64,000 bases of DNA from Enterobacter cloacae. GTDB taxonomy: Bacteria > Pseudomonadota > Gammaproteobacteria > Enterobacterales > Enterobacteriaceae. Positions 10,342 to 19,785 of the stretch are shown piece after piece. The stretch spans positions 2,604,001 through 2,668,000 of the forward strand of contig NZ_CP056117.1 of the NCBI RefSeq assembly GCF_013375935.1, written 5' to 3'. Positions within the stretch are counted from its first letter, which is position 1, and each line of letters opens with the position of its first letter. A program made the translations under genes and the position numbers. Under the pieces are notes generated by a model. It was not told the origin of the DNA, did no database searches, and saw only the letters and a program-made list of their open reading frames with translations.

Positions 10342-10413
10342 CATGCTTTTTAGGGTCTTACAAATACGCTGTTTTAGTGTACTCTTGCCGCCCTGGCATG
10401 AGGATAATAACGA

Positions 10414-11469
10414 ATGGAAATGACTTTTTTACGCGCCAGCTTTCTGGCTACTGTTTTACTCCTGACCGCGTGTGACTCTTCTACGCAGCCCGCAAAAATC
10501 GAGGCGCCAGCCGCGACGGTGCTGGAAGGGAAAACCATGGGAACCTTCTGGCGCGTCAGCGTAATGGATATCGATAAATCCCGCGCTGAAGAGCTGCGCG
10601 GTAAAATTCAGGCGCAGCTGGATGCCGACGATCAGCTGCTCTCAACGTATAAAAACGACTCGGCGCTTATGCGCTTCAATCGCTCCAGCAGCACCTCGCT
10701 CTGGCCAGTGAGCGAAGCAATGGCCGATATCGTGACGGAATCCATGCGCGTGGGCCACAAAACCAACGGCGCAATGGATGTGACCGTGGGGCCGCTGGTA
10801 AACCTCTGGGGATTTGGCCCCGACAGGCAGCCGGTCGCTACGCCCGATCGGGCCGCCATCGATGATGCCCGCGCGCGTACAGGGCTACAGCACCTGGCGG
10901 TGATTACGCAGTACGGTCAGCAATACCTGCAAAAAGACATTCCCGACCTTTTTGTGGATCTCTCCACGGTGGGCGAGGGCTATGCGGCGGATCACCTTGC
11001 GGCCCTGATGGCGCAGGAAGGCATTCCCCGTTATCTGGTGTCCGTCGGCGGCGCGCTTGTCAGCCGGGGCATGAACGCCAGCGGCAAACCGTGGCGAGTG
11101 GCTATTCAGAAGCCAACCGACCAGCAAAACGCGGTCCAGGCGATTGTGGACATCAACGGACACGGCATCAGCACTTCCGGAAGCTACCGCAACTATTACG
11201 AACTGGACGGTAAACGTATTTCGCACGTTATCGATCCGCAAACCGGAAGCCCGATTACCCATAATCTGGTGTCCGTCACGGTGATAGCGCCAACGGCGCT
11301 GGAAGCGGACGCCTGGGATACCGGACTGATGGTGCTCGGAACGGAGAAAGCCAAAGAGGTGGTGCGTCAGGAAGGGCTTGCCGTCTACATGATCACCAAA
11401 GAGGCGGACGGGTTTAAAACCTGGAGTTCACCCCAGTTCAAAAGCTTCCTGGTGAGCGAAAAAAATTAA
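10414..11469 (+). CDS. apbE: FAD:protein FMN transferase ApbE, lipoprotein
   Basis: Flavin transferase that attaches FMN covalently to threonines of target proteins such as Na+-translocating NADH:quinone oxidoreductase or RNF subunits. It is 351 residues, the same length as E. coli ApbE. A lipoprotein signal has lipobox LTAC with Cys20. The conserved blocks EGKTMGTFWR, the Ala/Gly-rich STVGEGYAADHLA, SVGGAL and HVIDPQTG are present, including the acidic residues that bind Mg2+ near the C-terminus (EADAWDTGLMVLG). It lies between ompC and ada on the same strand. The ada promoter element overlaps its stop codon. Confidence 0.95.
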   Translation: MEMTFLRASFLATVLLLTACDSSTQPAKIEAPAATVLEGKTMGTFWRVSVMDIDKSRAEELRGKIQAQLDADDQLLSTYKNDSALMRFNRSSSTSLWPVSEAMADIVTESMRVGHKTNGAMDVTVGPLVNLWGFGPDRQPVATPDRAAIDDARARTGLQHLAVITQYGQQYLQKDIPDLFVDLSTVGEGYAADHLAALMAQEGIPRYLVSVGGALVSRGMNASGKPWRVAIQKPTDQQNAVQAIVDINGHGISTSGSYRNYYELDGKRISHVIDPQTGSPITHNLVSVTVIAPTALEADAWDTGLMVLGTEKAKEVVRQEGLAVYMITKEADGFKTWSSPQFKSFLVSEKN

Positions 11470-11524
11470 AAAGCAAGGTTGCGGGTTTTTGTTCGGTGGC
11501 GTTCAGGCAGGCTGAGCGTATGCT
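11464..11524 (+). promoter_or_regulatory. Ada box and promoter of ada-alkB
   Basis: The Ada A-box AAT (11464-11466) and B-box GCAA (11473-11476) are separated by six bases, as in the E. coli ada promoter. A -10-like TATGCT lies at 11519-11524, at nearly the E. coli distance. The A-box overlaps the last codons of apbE. Methylated Ada is expected to bind here and activate its own operon. Confidence 0.7.
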
Positions 11525-11541
11525 TGTAAGAGGAGCCGAAC

Positions 11542-12600
11542 ATGAAAAACACAGCCTATCTCACCGATGAGGATCGCTGGCAGGCCGTTCTGGCCCGCGA
11601 TCCACAGGCGGATAATCAGTTTGTCTTTGCCGTGCAGACGACCGGCATTTTTTGTCGTCCGTCCTGCCGCGCCCGCCATGCCCTGCGTAAAAACGTCAGC
11701 TTCTATCCTGACGCTCACCGCGCCGGGCAGGCGGGTTTCCGTCCCTGTAAGCGCTGTATGCCGGATAAAGACGACCCTCAGGCGCAGAAAAAAGCAAAAA
11801 TTGCGCTGGCGTGTCGTCTGCTGGAGCAGGACGCCGGGCTGAACCTTGAGGCGCTGGCCCGGCAGGTTGCCATGAGCCCGTTCCATTTCCATCGTCTGTT
11901 TAAATCCGTCACCGGCATGACGCCGAAAGCCTGGCAGCAGGCCGCCCGTGAACAGCGCCTGCGCAGCGCGCTGGCGCAGGGCGATAAAATCACCGACGCC
12001 GTTCTGGCCGCAGGGTTTCCGGACAGCAGCAGCTACTATCGCAAGGCCGACGGTGCGCTGGGGATGACGGCGAAGCAGTACCGCAAGGGTGATGCCGCGG
12101 TGCGCTATGCCCTCAGCGACTGTTCGCTTGGCCGCTGTCTGGTGGGGGAAAGCGAGCGCGGGATCTGTGCGATACTGCTGGGGGACGACGATGCCGCGCT
12201 GACCGCAGAGCTGCGGTCGCTGTTCCCGCTTGCCGAACGGGAACCGATGGAGGGCGCGTTTGCCGATCGGGTTCGTCAGGTGATTGCCGCTGTCGACAGC
12301 CGCGAGGCGCCGCTGGCGCTGCCGCTGGATATCCGCGGAACCGCTTTCCAGCAGCAGGTCTGGCAGGCGCTGCGGGCTATCCCCTGCGGTGAAACGGCGA
12401 GCTACCAGCAGGTGGCGAAGGCCATCGGTAAACCCAACGCCGTGCGCGCCGTGGCGGGCGCCTGCGCCGCCAATAAACTGGCGATTATCATTCCCTGCCA
12501 CCGCGTGGTGCGTAACGACGGTGCGCTTTCGGGTTATCGCTGGGGCGCTGGCCGTAAGGTGCTATTGTTGAAACGTGAGGCGAATAATCCGGAGGGATAA
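11542..12600 (+). CDS. ada: Ada: bifunctional methyl transferase and transcriptional activator
   Basis: Suicide DNA-repair protein and regulator of the adaptive response to alkylation. It is 352 residues. The N-terminal zinc domain has Cys38, Cys42, Cys69 and Cys72 (FCRPSC and PCKRC). Cys38 is the acceptor for methyl from phosphotriesters, which turns Ada into an activator. An AraC-type helix-turn-helix occupies the middle (about residues 85-180, containing MSPFHFHRLFK). The C-terminal O6-methylguanine methyltransferase domain has the active PCHR motif with Cys319. The ribosome site AGGAG precedes the ATG. The stop overlaps the alkB start (TAATG), so the two are translationally coupled. Confidence 0.97.
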   Translation: MKNTAYLTDEDRWQAVLARDPQADNQFVFAVQTTGIFCRPSCRARHALRKNVSFYPDAHRAGQAGFRPCKRCMPDKDDPQAQKKAKIALACRLLEQDAGLNLEALARQVAMSPFHFHRLFKSVTGMTPKAWQQAAREQRLRSALAQGDKITDAVLAAGFPDSSSYYRKADGALGMTAKQYRKGDAAVRYALSDCSLGRCLVGESERGICAILLGDDDAALTAELRSLFPLAEREPMEGAFADRVRQVIAAVDSREAPLALPLDIRGTAFQQQVWQALRAIPCGETASYQQVAKAIGKPNAVRAVAGACAANKLAIIIPCHRVVRNDGALSGYRWGAGRKVLLLKREANNPEG

Positions 12601-13250
12601 TGCTCGATCTTTTTGCTGATGCTGAACCCTGGCAGGAGCCGCTCGCGCCGGGGGCGACGATCCTGAGACGCTTTGCGCTCTCCCGCGCGGCGGCGCTGTT
12701 CGACGGTATTGATGCCGTCACCGCCCGTTCCCCGTTTCGCCATATGGTCACGCCCGGCGGGTATACCATGTCCGTGGCGATGACCAACTGCGGCGAGCTG
12801 GGATGGGCGACGAATGAACGGGGCTATTTATATGCCCCGAACGATCCGCTGTCCGGTCAGCCGTGGCCGCCGGTGCCGGAGGCGTTTCAGGCGCTATGTG
12901 ATGATGCCGCCGTGGCGGCCGGCTACCCCGATTTTCAGCCCGACGCCTGTCTTATCAACCGCTATGCCGTCGGGGCAAAGCTCTCGCTGCACCAGGATAA
13001 GGACGAGCCGGATCTGCGCGCGCCTATCGTCTCGGTTTCCCTTGGGCTGCCCGCCGTGTTTCAGTTTGGCGGACTGCGGCGCAACGATCCGCTAAAACGG
13101 CTGCTGCTTGAGCACGGTGATGTGGTGGTCTGGGGCGGCGAATCGCGGCTGTTTTACCACGGTATTCAGCCGCTGAAGCCCGGCGTTCACCCGATGGCAG
13201 GGGCGTTTCGCTACAACCTGACGTTTCGGCAGGCAGCCAGCAGAGAATAA
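12600..13250 (+). CDS. alkB: AlkB DNA oxidative demethylase
   Basis: Fe(II)/2-oxoglutarate dioxygenase that removes methyl groups from 1-methyladenine and 3-methylcytosine. It is 216 residues, the same as E. coli. Metal ligands His131 and Asp133 lie in LHQDKDEPD, and the third histidine is in FYHGIQPLK. The 2-oxoglutarate-binding arginines lie in the C-terminal RYNLTFRQA. The substrate-lid segment TPGGYTMSV is also conserved. It overlaps ada by one base and is expected to be controlled from the Ada box. Confidence 0.97.
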   Translation: MLDLFADAEPWQEPLAPGATILRRFALSRAAALFDGIDAVTARSPFRHMVTPGGYTMSVAMTNCGELGWATNERGYLYAPNDPLSGQPWPPVPEAFQALCDDAAVAAGYPDFQPDACLINRYAVGAKLSLHQDKDEPDLRAPIVSVSLGLPAVFQFGGLRRNDPLKRLLLEHGDVVVWGGESRLFYHGIQPLKPGVHPMAGAFRYNLTFRQAASRE

Positions 13251-13251
13251 A

Positions 13252-13293
13252 AATAAGAATTATTCTTGATGTGTGCGAAAGGCAGTTTACACT
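13252..13293 (+). promoter_or_regulatory. Candidate yojI promoter with AT-rich palindrome
   Basis: TTGATG (13266-13271) and TACACT (13288-13293) are separated by 16 bases. A perfect 13-bp palindrome AAGAAT-T-ATTCTT at 13255-13267 overlaps the upstream edge of the -35. The palindrome only partly resembles a Fur box (about 10 of 19 positions), so I name no regulator. Confidence 0.45.
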
Positions 13294-13326
13294 GCTGGCT
13301 GATTTTTCTTGTCCGGATTGCTCTGC

Positions 13327-14970
13327 ATGCAACTACTTCTTCTTGTCTGGCGGCAGTATCGCTGGCCTTTTATTGCGGTAATGGCGTTAAGCCTTGCCAG
13401 CGCGGCGCTGGGGATTGGCCTGATTGCCTTCATTAACGTGCGTTTGATCGAAATGGTCGATACGTCGCTCTCCGTCCTGCCGGAATTTCTGGGATTACTG
13501 CTGCTGCTAATGGCGGTTACGCTCGGCTCACAGCTGGCGCTGACCGCGCTTGGCCACCATTTCGTGTTTCGCCTGCGCAGCGAGTTCATCAAACGTATCC
13601 TCGACACCCAGGTTGAACGTATCGAGCAGCTGGGAAGCGCCTCCCTGCTGGCGGGGCTGACCAGCGACGTGCGCGCCATTACCATCGCGTTTGTACGCCT
13701 GCCGGAGCTGGTGCAGGGGATCATCCTGACCTTTGGCTCGGCGGCGTACCTCGCCTGGCTCTCCAGCAAAATGCTGGCGGTAACGGCGCTGTGGATCGTT
13801 ATCACCATCTGGGGCGGATTCCTGCTGGTATCCCGCGTCTATAAGCACATGGCGGTGCTGCGCGAAACGGAAGATAAGCTTTATCACGACTACCAGACGG
13901 TGCTGGAAGGGCGCAAGGAGCTGACGCTGAACCGTGAGCGCGCCGAGCATATCTTCAACAACCTTTATATCCCCGACGCGCACGAATATCGCCATCATAT
14001 TATTCGCGCCGATACCTTCCACCTGAGCGCCGTGAACTGGTCCAACATTATGATGCTGGGCGCCATTGGCCTGGTGTTCTGGATGGCGAACAGCCTGGGT
14101 TGGGCGGACACCAACGTGGCGGCAACCTACTCGTTAACGCTGCTGTTTTTGCGCACGCCGCTGCTGTCGGCCGTCGGCGCGCTGCCGACGCTGCTGAGCG
14201 CCCAGGTGGCCTTCAACAAGCTGAAGAAATTCGACCTTGCGCCGTTTAAGGCGGAGTTCCCGCGCCCGCAGGCGTTTCCGGACTGGAAAACGCTTGAGCT
14301 GCGTAACGTTACCTTCCGCTATCAGGACAACGCCTTCTCCGTGGGGCCGATTAACCTGACGATCCATCGCGGCGAACTGCTGTTCCTGATCGGCGGCAAC
14401 GGCAGCGGAAAATCCACCCTCGCGATGCTGCTGACGGGGCTATACCAGCCGCTGTCGGGCGACATTCTGCTGGACGGGAAGGCCCTGAGCGCGGAGAAAC
14501 CGGAAGATTACCGCAAGCTCTTCTCGGCGGTATTTACCGATGTCTGGCTGTTCGACCGGCTGCTTGGCCCGGAAGGGCAGCAGGCGGATCCGGCGCTGGT
14601 GGATAAATGGCTTGCGCACCTTCAGATGTCGCACAAGCTGGAGCTACAGGATGGCAAGATCCTGAACCTCAAGCTGTCGAAAGGGCAGAAGAAACGCGTG
14701 GCGCTGCTGCTGGCGCTGGCTGAAGAGCGCGATATCATCCTGCTGGACGAGTGGGCAGCGGACCAGGACCCGCACTTCCGCCGCGAGTTCTATCAGGTAC
14801 TGCTGCCGCTGATGCAGGCGATGGGCAAAACCATTTTTGCCATCAGCCATGACGACCACTACTTCATTCACGCCGACCGTCTGCTGGAGATGCGCGACGG
14901 CAAGCTGAGTGAACTGACCGGCGATGAGCGCGATGCTGCATCGCGGGATGCGGTGGCGCGTACAGCGTAA
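13327..14970 (+). CDS. yojI: YojI ABC exporter (microcin J25 efflux type)
   Basis: Single-chain ABC exporter with a fused membrane and ATPase domain. In E. coli it exports microcin J25 with TolC. The start at 13327 gives 547 residues, equal to E. coli YojI; the frame could extend six codons upstream. Six transmembrane helices span about residues 1-300. The ATPase domain has Walker [10 protein letters not shown] near residues 356-364, the non-canonical signature LSKGQKKR and Walker B DIILLDEW. This is the PvdE/cyclic-peptide-exporter style of ABC protein. The gene follows alkB by 76 bases and is likely transcribed from its own promoter. Confidence 0.94.
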   Translation: MQLLLLVWRQYRWPFIAVMALSLASAALGIGLIAFINVRLIEMVDTSLSVLPEFLGLLLLLMAVTLGSQLALTALGHHFVFRLRSEFIKRILDTQVERIEQLGSASLLAGLTSDVRAITIAFVRLPELVQGIILTFGSAAYLAWLSSKMLAVTALWIVITIWGGFLLVSRVYKHMAVLRETEDKLYHDYQTVLEGRKELTLNRERAEHIFNNLYIPDAHEYRHHIIRADTFHLSAVNWSNIMMLGAIGLVFWMANSLGWADTNVAATYSLTLLFLRTPLLSAVGALPTLLSAQVAFNKLKKFDLAPFKAEFPRPQAFPDWKTLELRNVTFRYQDNAFSVGPINLTIHRGELLFLIGGNGSGKSTLAMLLTGLYQPLSGDILLDGKALSAEKPEDYRKLFSAVFTDVWLFDRLLGPEGQQADPALVDKWLAHLQMSHKLELQDGKILNLKLSKGQKKRVALLLALAEERDIILLDEWAADQDPHFRREFYQVLLPLMQAMGKTIFAISHDDHYFIHADRLLEMRDGKLSELTGDERDAASRDAVARTA

Positions 14971-14973
14971 TAC

Positions 14974-15006
14974 CATCACCCGGCCCCTCTCTCACAGGGA
15001 GAGGGG
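14974..15006. repeat. Interspersed palindromic repeat, copy 1
   Basis: CATCACCC followed by the dyad CCCCTCTC-TCACAG-GGAGAGGGG, directly after yojI. The same pattern (C-rich lead plus a CCCTCTCC/GGAGAGGG dyad) recurs at about 19697-19730 and 51400-51436, always in intergenic DNA. It resembles short extragenic palindromes common in enterobacteria. Confidence 0.6.
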
Positions 15007-15013
15007 TTAAATC

Positions 15014-15035
15014 GCGGCCGTTATGCCGCTTTTTT
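15014..15035 (+). terminator. Probable yojI terminator
   Basis: A short stem GCGGC/GCCGC with loop CGTTAT is followed by six T residues, 44 bases after the yojI stop. Confidence 0.55.
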
Positions 15036-15118
15036 CTCCATCCCGCCCCGTTGTTTATTCTTATTTACATATCTCCGCGCTATGCTTAAAGCCAACTTAT
15101 TTCATGGATTTATGATTA

Positions 15119-16555
15119 ATGTCGTTATTAAAGAAAAACAGCGCAAGGCAGCGTGACCAGGAGCGTGCGCGCCTCATCTGGCTCCTGACGACCGATAAAG
15201 CGGTAACGTCAACGCTATTGGGTAAGCTGACCCTGGCTGAGCAATATGATGTCGGCACGCTGGCCGACGATATTGCTGAGGTAGGTGCGCTGGTTGCACA
15301 TTTACCCCCTCCGGATCTGGCGGATACCCTGGAGGCGCTGCCCTCCGAGGAGCGCCACGCCCTGTGGCGGCTGGTGCAGGATCACGAGCGCGGTCAGGTG
15401 CTGCTGGAGGCCTCGGAAAACGTCTGGGATGACCTTATCGATGAGATGAGCGACCGGGACATTCTCGACGCCCTGCAAACGCTGGATATCGATGAGCAGA
15501 TTTACCTCGTCCAGCATCTTCCGCGCAACCTGACCGGTCGCCTGCTGGCTTCCCTGCCCGCCGAGGAGCGGGCGCGCGTGCGTCAGGTGATGCACTACGA
15601 GAAAAACAGCGTCGGCGCCATCATGGAGTTTGGCGTCATCACGGTGCGTCCGGACGTTACCCTTGGTACGGTGCAGCGCTATCTTCGTCGCCTGGGCAGT
15701 ATGCCGGACAACACCGACAAACTGTTCGTCACCTCCCGGGATAAAACCCTGCTCGGAGAGCTGGAGCTTAAAACGATCCTGCTGAACAGCACCCAGCGGC
15801 GGGTCAGCGAGGTCATGGAAACCGAGCCGATGGTGTTCTCGCCGGAGGACGATGCCGAAAAAGCGGCGCGTACCTTCGAACGTGATGACCTGGTGAGTGC
15901 GGCGGTGGTGGATTCCGTGGGCAAGCTGATGGGGCGTCTGACCATCGATGAGATCGTTGACGTGGTCTATGAAGAGACCGATAACGACCTGCGCGCCCTT
16001 GGCGGGATCAGCGCCGAAGATGACGTTCACGCCTCCGTTGGTAAGGCCGTTAAAACGCGCTGGGCGTGGCTCGCCATCAACTTATGCACCGCCTTCGTGG
16101 CTTCCCGCGTCATCGATGGTTTCGAACATACCATTTCCCAGCTGGTGGCCCTGGCCTCGCTGATGCCGATTGTGGCGGGGATCGGCGGAAACACCGGTAA
16201 CCAGACCATCACCATGATCGTTCGCGCCCTGGCGCTGGAAAACATTCAGCCGGGGAACTTCTCGTGGCTGATTTTCAGGGAGATGGGCGTCGCGCTGATA
16301 AACGGCCTGGTCTGGGGCGGCATCATGGGCGGCGTCACCTGGTGGCTGTACGACGATATGGCGCTGGGCGGGGTCATGATGCTGGCAATGGTGCTGAACC
16401 TGCTGGTGGCGGCGATAATGGGGGTGATTATCCCGCTGACGATGACCCGGCTGGGGCGCGACCCCGCGGTGGGGTCGAGCGTTATGATTACCGCGATTAC
16501 CGATACCGGCGGTTTCTTTATTTTTCTTGGGCTGGCGACGATTTTTCTTCTGTAG
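15119..16555 (+). CDS. mgtE: MgtE-family magnesium transporter
   Basis: Mg2+ channel of the MgtE family, which imports magnesium and closes when cytosolic Mg2+ occupies its regulatory domain. It is 478 residues. The N-terminal superhelical domain (about residues 25-150) is followed by two CBS domains (about 155-285, containing EVMETEPMVFSPEDD). Five transmembrane helices occupy about 300-478, with the family motif GIGGNTGNQ and the pore-lining acidic residue region near ITDTGGF. E. coli K-12 has no mgtE here and relies on CorA and MgtA. The ribosome site is weak (GGA about 11 bases before the ATG). The last 38 bases overlap the 3' end of the opposing SulP gene. Confidence 0.9.
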   Translation: MSLLKKNSARQRDQERARLIWLLTTDKAVTSTLLGKLTLAEQYDVGTLADDIAEVGALVAHLPPPDLADTLEALPSEERHALWRLVQDHERGQVLLEASENVWDDLIDEMSDRDILDALQTLDIDEQIYLVQHLPRNLTGRLLASLPAEERARVRQVMHYEKNSVGAIMEFGVITVRPDVTLGTVQRYLRRLGSMPDNTDKLFVTSRDKTLLGELELKTILLNSTQRRVSEVMETEPMVFSPEDDAEKAARTFERDDLVSAAVVDSVGKLMGRLTIDEIVDVVYEETDNDLRALGGISAEDDVHASVGKAVKTRWAWLAINLCTAFVASRVIDGFEHTISQLVALASLMPIVAGIGGNTGNQTITMIVRALALENIQPGNFSWLIFREMGVALINGLVWGGIMGGVTWWLYDDMALGGVMMLAMVLNLLVAAIMGVIIPLTMTRLGRDPAVGSSVMITAITDTGGFFIFLGLATIFLL

Positions 16556-17759
16556 CCAGCGCTTTTTGCTTAAGACGGGCGGGAAGGATGAACATCATTA
16601 CGATGCCGCCCAGCACGCCAATCGCCAGGTTACCGGTTGATACCGTTGCCGCAACCGTCACCAGCATAACGACGGTTTCCGCAACGGGCGCCTTTTTCAG
16701 GGTTCCGGGCTGAACGCTGTGCCAGCTAAAGGTCTTGATGGCCACAATCGCCATAATACCCGCCAGGACCGCCATCGGGATCCTGGCCATCACGTCGCTG
16801 AGCGCCGTGACCAGCACCAGCAGCACAATGCCCGCCGCGAGCGTGGAAATGCGGCTTCTTCCTTTACCCATCTCCACGTTAACGATGGTCTGCCCAATCA
16901 TCGCACAGCCCGCAATGCCGCCGTAGAAGCCGGCCATGATATTTCCCACGCCCAGCCCGATGCTTTCGCGACGCTTGCTGGATGGCGTTACGGTCAGTTC
17001 GTCCACCAGCTTCGCCGTCAGCAATGATTCCAGCAGGCCTACGAAAGCAATACTGAGCGCGCACGGCCAGATGATGCTCAGCGTTTCCAGGTTGAGCGGC
17101 ACCAGCAACTGCGTAAATCCAGGCAAACCGCCGCTCATTGAGCCTTCATCTCCCACCGTGGGCAAGATTTGCCCGCTGGTGACGGTGAACAGCGTCAGCA
17201 CCACAATGGCAATCAGCGGGGAGGGCACGCTTTTGATATAGCGCGGCACCCACAGCACAATCAGCAGCGTCAGCACGAACAGGCCCACAATCAGCGGGCT
17301 TCGGCTCCAGAAGTGGGGAACCTGGGCAAAGAAAATCAAAATGCCGAGGGCATTAACAAAACCCGTCATCACCGACTGCGGGATAAAGCGCATCAGCCGC
17401 GCCATGCCCAGCGCGCCGAACAGGATCTGAATCACGCCCGCCATCACCACCGCCGGCAGAATGTACTGCACGCCGTGCTGATGGACCATCGGGCCAATTA
17501 CCAGCGCGACGGAACCTGCCGCCGCCGTCACCATGGCCGGACGTCCGCCGAGCAGGGAAAGGGCGAAGCAGAGCACCACGGAGGCGATAAGACTGACTTT
17601 CGGATCCACGCCTGCGACCACGGAAAAAGAAATCACTTCCGGGATCAGCGCCAGCGCGGTAATCACGCCGGCCAGGGTTTCACGCATCAGAAGCTTAGGC
17701 GAACGTAAAACGGTGGCGACATGGCCTTCATGGGGTACGGACGAGTGGGGTAATGACAT
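16518..17759 (-). CDS. SulP-family anion permease lacking a STAS domain
   Basis: Predicted inner-membrane anion transporter of the SulP (SLC26) family. From the ATG at 17759 it has 413 residues and about 12-14 hydrophobic segments. SulP features include LIPEVISFSVVAGVDP near the N-terminus and GNIMAGFYGGIAGCAMIGQT in the middle. It stops right after the last membrane segment with a short charged tail, so the roughly 130-residue cytoplasmic STAS domain of typical SulP proteins (about 550 residues, e.g. DauA) is missing. A start at 17813 is also open, but its extra residues look non-native. The substrate cannot be told; sulfate, bicarbonate or dicarboxylates are possible. Its C-terminal codons are antisense to the end of mgtE. 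Confidence 0.82.
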   Translation of the reverse strand: MSLPHSSVPHEGHVATVLRSPKLLMRETLAGVITALALIPEVISFSVVAGVDPKVSLIASVVLCFALSLLGGRPAMVTAAAGSVALVIGPMVHQHGVQYILPAVVMAGVIQILFGALGMARLMRFIPQSVMTGFVNALGILIFFAQVPHFWSRSPLIVGLFVLTLLIVLWVPRYIKSVPSPLIAIVVLTLFTVTSGQILPTVGDEGSMSGGLPGFTQLLVPLNLETLSIIWPCALSIAFVGLLESLLTAKLVDELTVTPSSKRRESIGLGVGNIMAGFYGGIAGCAMIGQTIVNVEMGKGRSRISTLAAGIVLLVLVTALSDVMARIPMAVLAGIMAIVAIKTFSWHSVQPGTLKKAPVAETVVMLVTVAATVSTGNLAIGVLGGIVMMFILPARLKQKALATEEKSSPAQEK

Positions 17760-17997
17760 AACAATTCGCAAGTAGGGGCAGGCTTCCGTGCGCGCGATCA
17801 CAAAGTGCAGCATAGTAGCCAGGTTAAACGCCTTTTGCCAGCCTGCTCCCTAAATCCACACAAACAAACGATCATTAAATTTCACAATTACAATAATTTC
17901 TTAACCTTTAAACAATATTTAAAAGTTGCTACCGTGCCACCGCAGCGTGTTTCACCTGTAATTTCTACGCATCACGCACTATTTAACTAAGGCATAA

Positions 17998-19650
17998 ATG
18001 ATGAAAAAAATGACTGCCGTGCTCTTTTCCCTGGCCGTGGGGCTGAACGCCGTCTCGCTGGCGGCGAAAGCAGACGCACCAAAAGAGCAGGAAACGGATG
18101 TCCTTTTAATTGGTGGCGGCATCATGAGCGCCACGCTGGGAACGTATCTTCAGGAATTAGAGCCGAACTGGTCAATGACCATGGTCGAACGCCTCGATGG
18201 CGTGGCGCAGGAAAGCTCTAACGGCTGGAATAACGCCGGGACGGGGCACTCGGCACTCATGGAACTGAACTATACGCCGCAGAAAAAGGACGGTTCCATT
18301 AGTATCGAGAAAGCGGTTGAGATCAACGAAGCGTTCCAGATCTCACGCCAGTTCTGGTCTCATCAGGTTAACAGCGGCGTGTTGAACAACCCGCACTCCT
18401 TTATCAACACCGTGCCGCACATGAGCTTTGTGTGGGGCGAGCAGAACGTCAATTTCCTGCGCGCGCGCTACGCTGCGCTGCAGCAGAGCACGCTGTTCCG
18501 CGGAATGAAATACTCTGAAGATCACGCTCAGATCAAAGAGTGGGCACCGCTGGTAATGGAAGGCCGCGATCCGAATCAGAAAGTGGCGGCGACCCGCACT
18601 GAAATTGGTACCGACGTTAACTACGGTGAAATCACCCGTCAGCTGGTTGGCTCTCTGAAGAAAAAAGAGAACTTCAATCTGCAGCTCGGCACCGAAGTGC
18701 GTGGCTTTAAGCGCAACGCGGACAACAGCTGGAGCGTGACCGTTGCCGATCTGAAAAACAACGAAGCCGAGCATGTGATCAAGGCGAAGTTCGTGTTTAT
18801 CGGTGCGGGCGGTGCGGCGCTGAAGCTGTTGCAGGAGTCCGGCATTCCGGAAGCGGATGACTACGCGGGCTTCCCGGTCGGCGGCCAGTTCCTCGTGTCG
18901 GAAAACCCGGAAGTGGTTAACCGCCATCTGGCAAAAGTGTACGGTCAGGCCTCCGTCGGTGCACCACCGATGTCCGTTCCGCATATTGATACCCGCATGC
19001 TTGACGGGAAGCGCGTAGTGCTGTTCGGGCCGTTCGCCACATTCTCCACCAAGTTCCTGAAAAACGGTTCCCTGTGGGATCTGCTGAGCGCGACCACCAC
19101 CTCGAACGTCAAGCCAATGATGGACGTGGGGCTGGATAACTTCGATCTGGTGAAATACCTGATAAGCCAGGTGATGCTCTCTGATGAAGAACGCTTCGAA
19201 GCGCTGAAAGAGTACTATCCGCAGGCCAAGAAAGAAGACTGGCGTCTGTGGCAGGCGGGCCAGCGCGTGCAGATTATCAAACGCGATCCGAAAGAGGGCG
19301 GCGTGCTGCGCCTGGGTACCGAAGTGGTGAGCGATAAGGATGGCACCATTGCCGCGCTGCTGGGCGCGTCACCGGGCGCGTCTACCGCTGCGCCAATCAT
19401 GCTGCACCTGATGGAAAAAGTGTTTAAGGATAAAGTCTCCAGCCCGGAATGGCAGGCGAAGCTGAAAACCATTATTCCGTCCTACGGTACTAAGCTGAAC
19501 GGTAACGTTCAGGCCACGGAACAAGAGCTGGAGTACACCAGCCGCGTTCTGCAGCTGCAGTATGTCAAACCGCAGGCTGCGGATGCTGCACCAAAGGCAG
19601 AGCTGAAGCCTCAGGCGGAAAGCAAGCCGGTTGCGGATATCGCGCTGTAA
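17998..19650 (+). CDS. mqo: Malate:quinone oxidoreductase
   Basis: FAD-dependent, membrane-associated enzyme that oxidises malate to oxaloacetate and passes electrons to quinone, an alternative to NAD malate dehydrogenase in the TCA cycle. It is 550 residues and very close to E. coli Mqo (548). The N-terminal FAD-binding motif is LIGGGIMSA at about residues 37-45, preceded by a hydrophobic signal-like segment. Further conserved blocks are [20 protein letters not shown] and [12 protein letters not shown]. The start could be either of two adjacent ATGs (17998 or 18001). The Shine-Dalgarno TAAGG lies just upstream. A perfect-stem terminator follows. Confidence 0.97.
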   Translation: MMKKMTAVLFSLAVGLNAVSLAAKADAPKEQETDVLLIGGGIMSATLGTYLQELEPNWSMTMVERLDGVAQESSNGWNNAGTGHSALMELNYTPQKKDGSISIEKAVEINEAFQISRQFWSHQVNSGVLNNPHSFINTVPHMSFVWGEQNVNFLRARYAALQQSTLFRGMKYSEDHAQIKEWAPLVMEGRDPNQKVAATRTEIGTDVNYGEITRQLVGSLKKKENFNLQLGTEVRGFKRNADNSWSVTVADLKNNEAEHVIKAKFVFIGAGGAALKLLQESGIPEADDYAGFPVGGQFLVSENPEVVNRHLAKVYGQASVGAPPMSVPHIDTRMLDGKRVVLFGPFATFSTKFLKNGSLWDLLSATTTSNVKPMMDVGLDNFDLVKYLISQVMLSDEERFEALKEYYPQAKKEDWRLWQAGQRVQIIKRDPKEGGVLRLGTEVVSDKDGTIAALLGASPGASTAAPIMLHLMEKVFKDKVSSPEWQAKLKTIIPSYGTKLNGNVQATEQELEYTSRVLQLQYVKPQAADAAPKAELKPQAESKPVADIAL

Positions 19651-19660
19651 GGTGAACGCA

Positions 19661-19686
19661 AAACGGTAACATCCGTTACCGTTTTT
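19661..19686 (+). terminator. mqo intrinsic terminator
   Basis: A perfect 10-bp stem AAACGGTAAC/GTTACCGTTT with loop ATCC, followed by TTC. Confidence 0.85.
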
Positions 19687-19696
19687 CGCGTTTTCT

Positions 19697-19730
19697 CCCT
19701 CTCCCGGTGGGAGAGGGGTGGGGTGAGGGC
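19697..19730. repeat. Interspersed palindromic repeat, copy 2
   Basis: The dyad CCCTCTCCC-GGT-GGGAGAGGG is followed by TGGGGTGAGGGC. It is the same family as the elements at 14974 and 51400, in inverted orientation relative to the third copy. Confidence 0.6.
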
Positions 19731-19749
19731 AGAAGAACGCACCCTCTAC

Positions 19750-19781
19750 AGGTCGGGTAAGGCGAAGCCGTCACCCGGCCT
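19750..19781. repeat. REP-like element at the eco 3' end
   Basis: GGTCGGGTAAGGCGAAGCC followed by GTCACCCGGCC forms an imperfect stem-loop. It has the style of the enterobacterial REP element (pattern GCCGGGTG...TACCCGGC). It lies between the convergent mqo and eco, right beside the palindromic repeat copy 2. Confidence 0.65.
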
Positions 19782-19785
19782 GATT

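Noticed and set aside
11503..12501. A 332-codon minus-strand frame opposite ada
   Set aside because: It is antisense to a well-conserved gene, and the translated sequence shows no domain.
13252..13270. Palindrome before yojI considered as a Fur box
   Set aside because: Only about 10 of 19 positions fit the Fur consensus, and yojI is not a known iron gene. It is kept as an unassigned dyad.
17169..17708. A 179-codon plus-strand frame opposite the SulP gene
   Set aside because: It is antisense to a multi-helix transporter and very rich in His, Gln and Arg, as expected of the reverse complement of membrane-protein codons.
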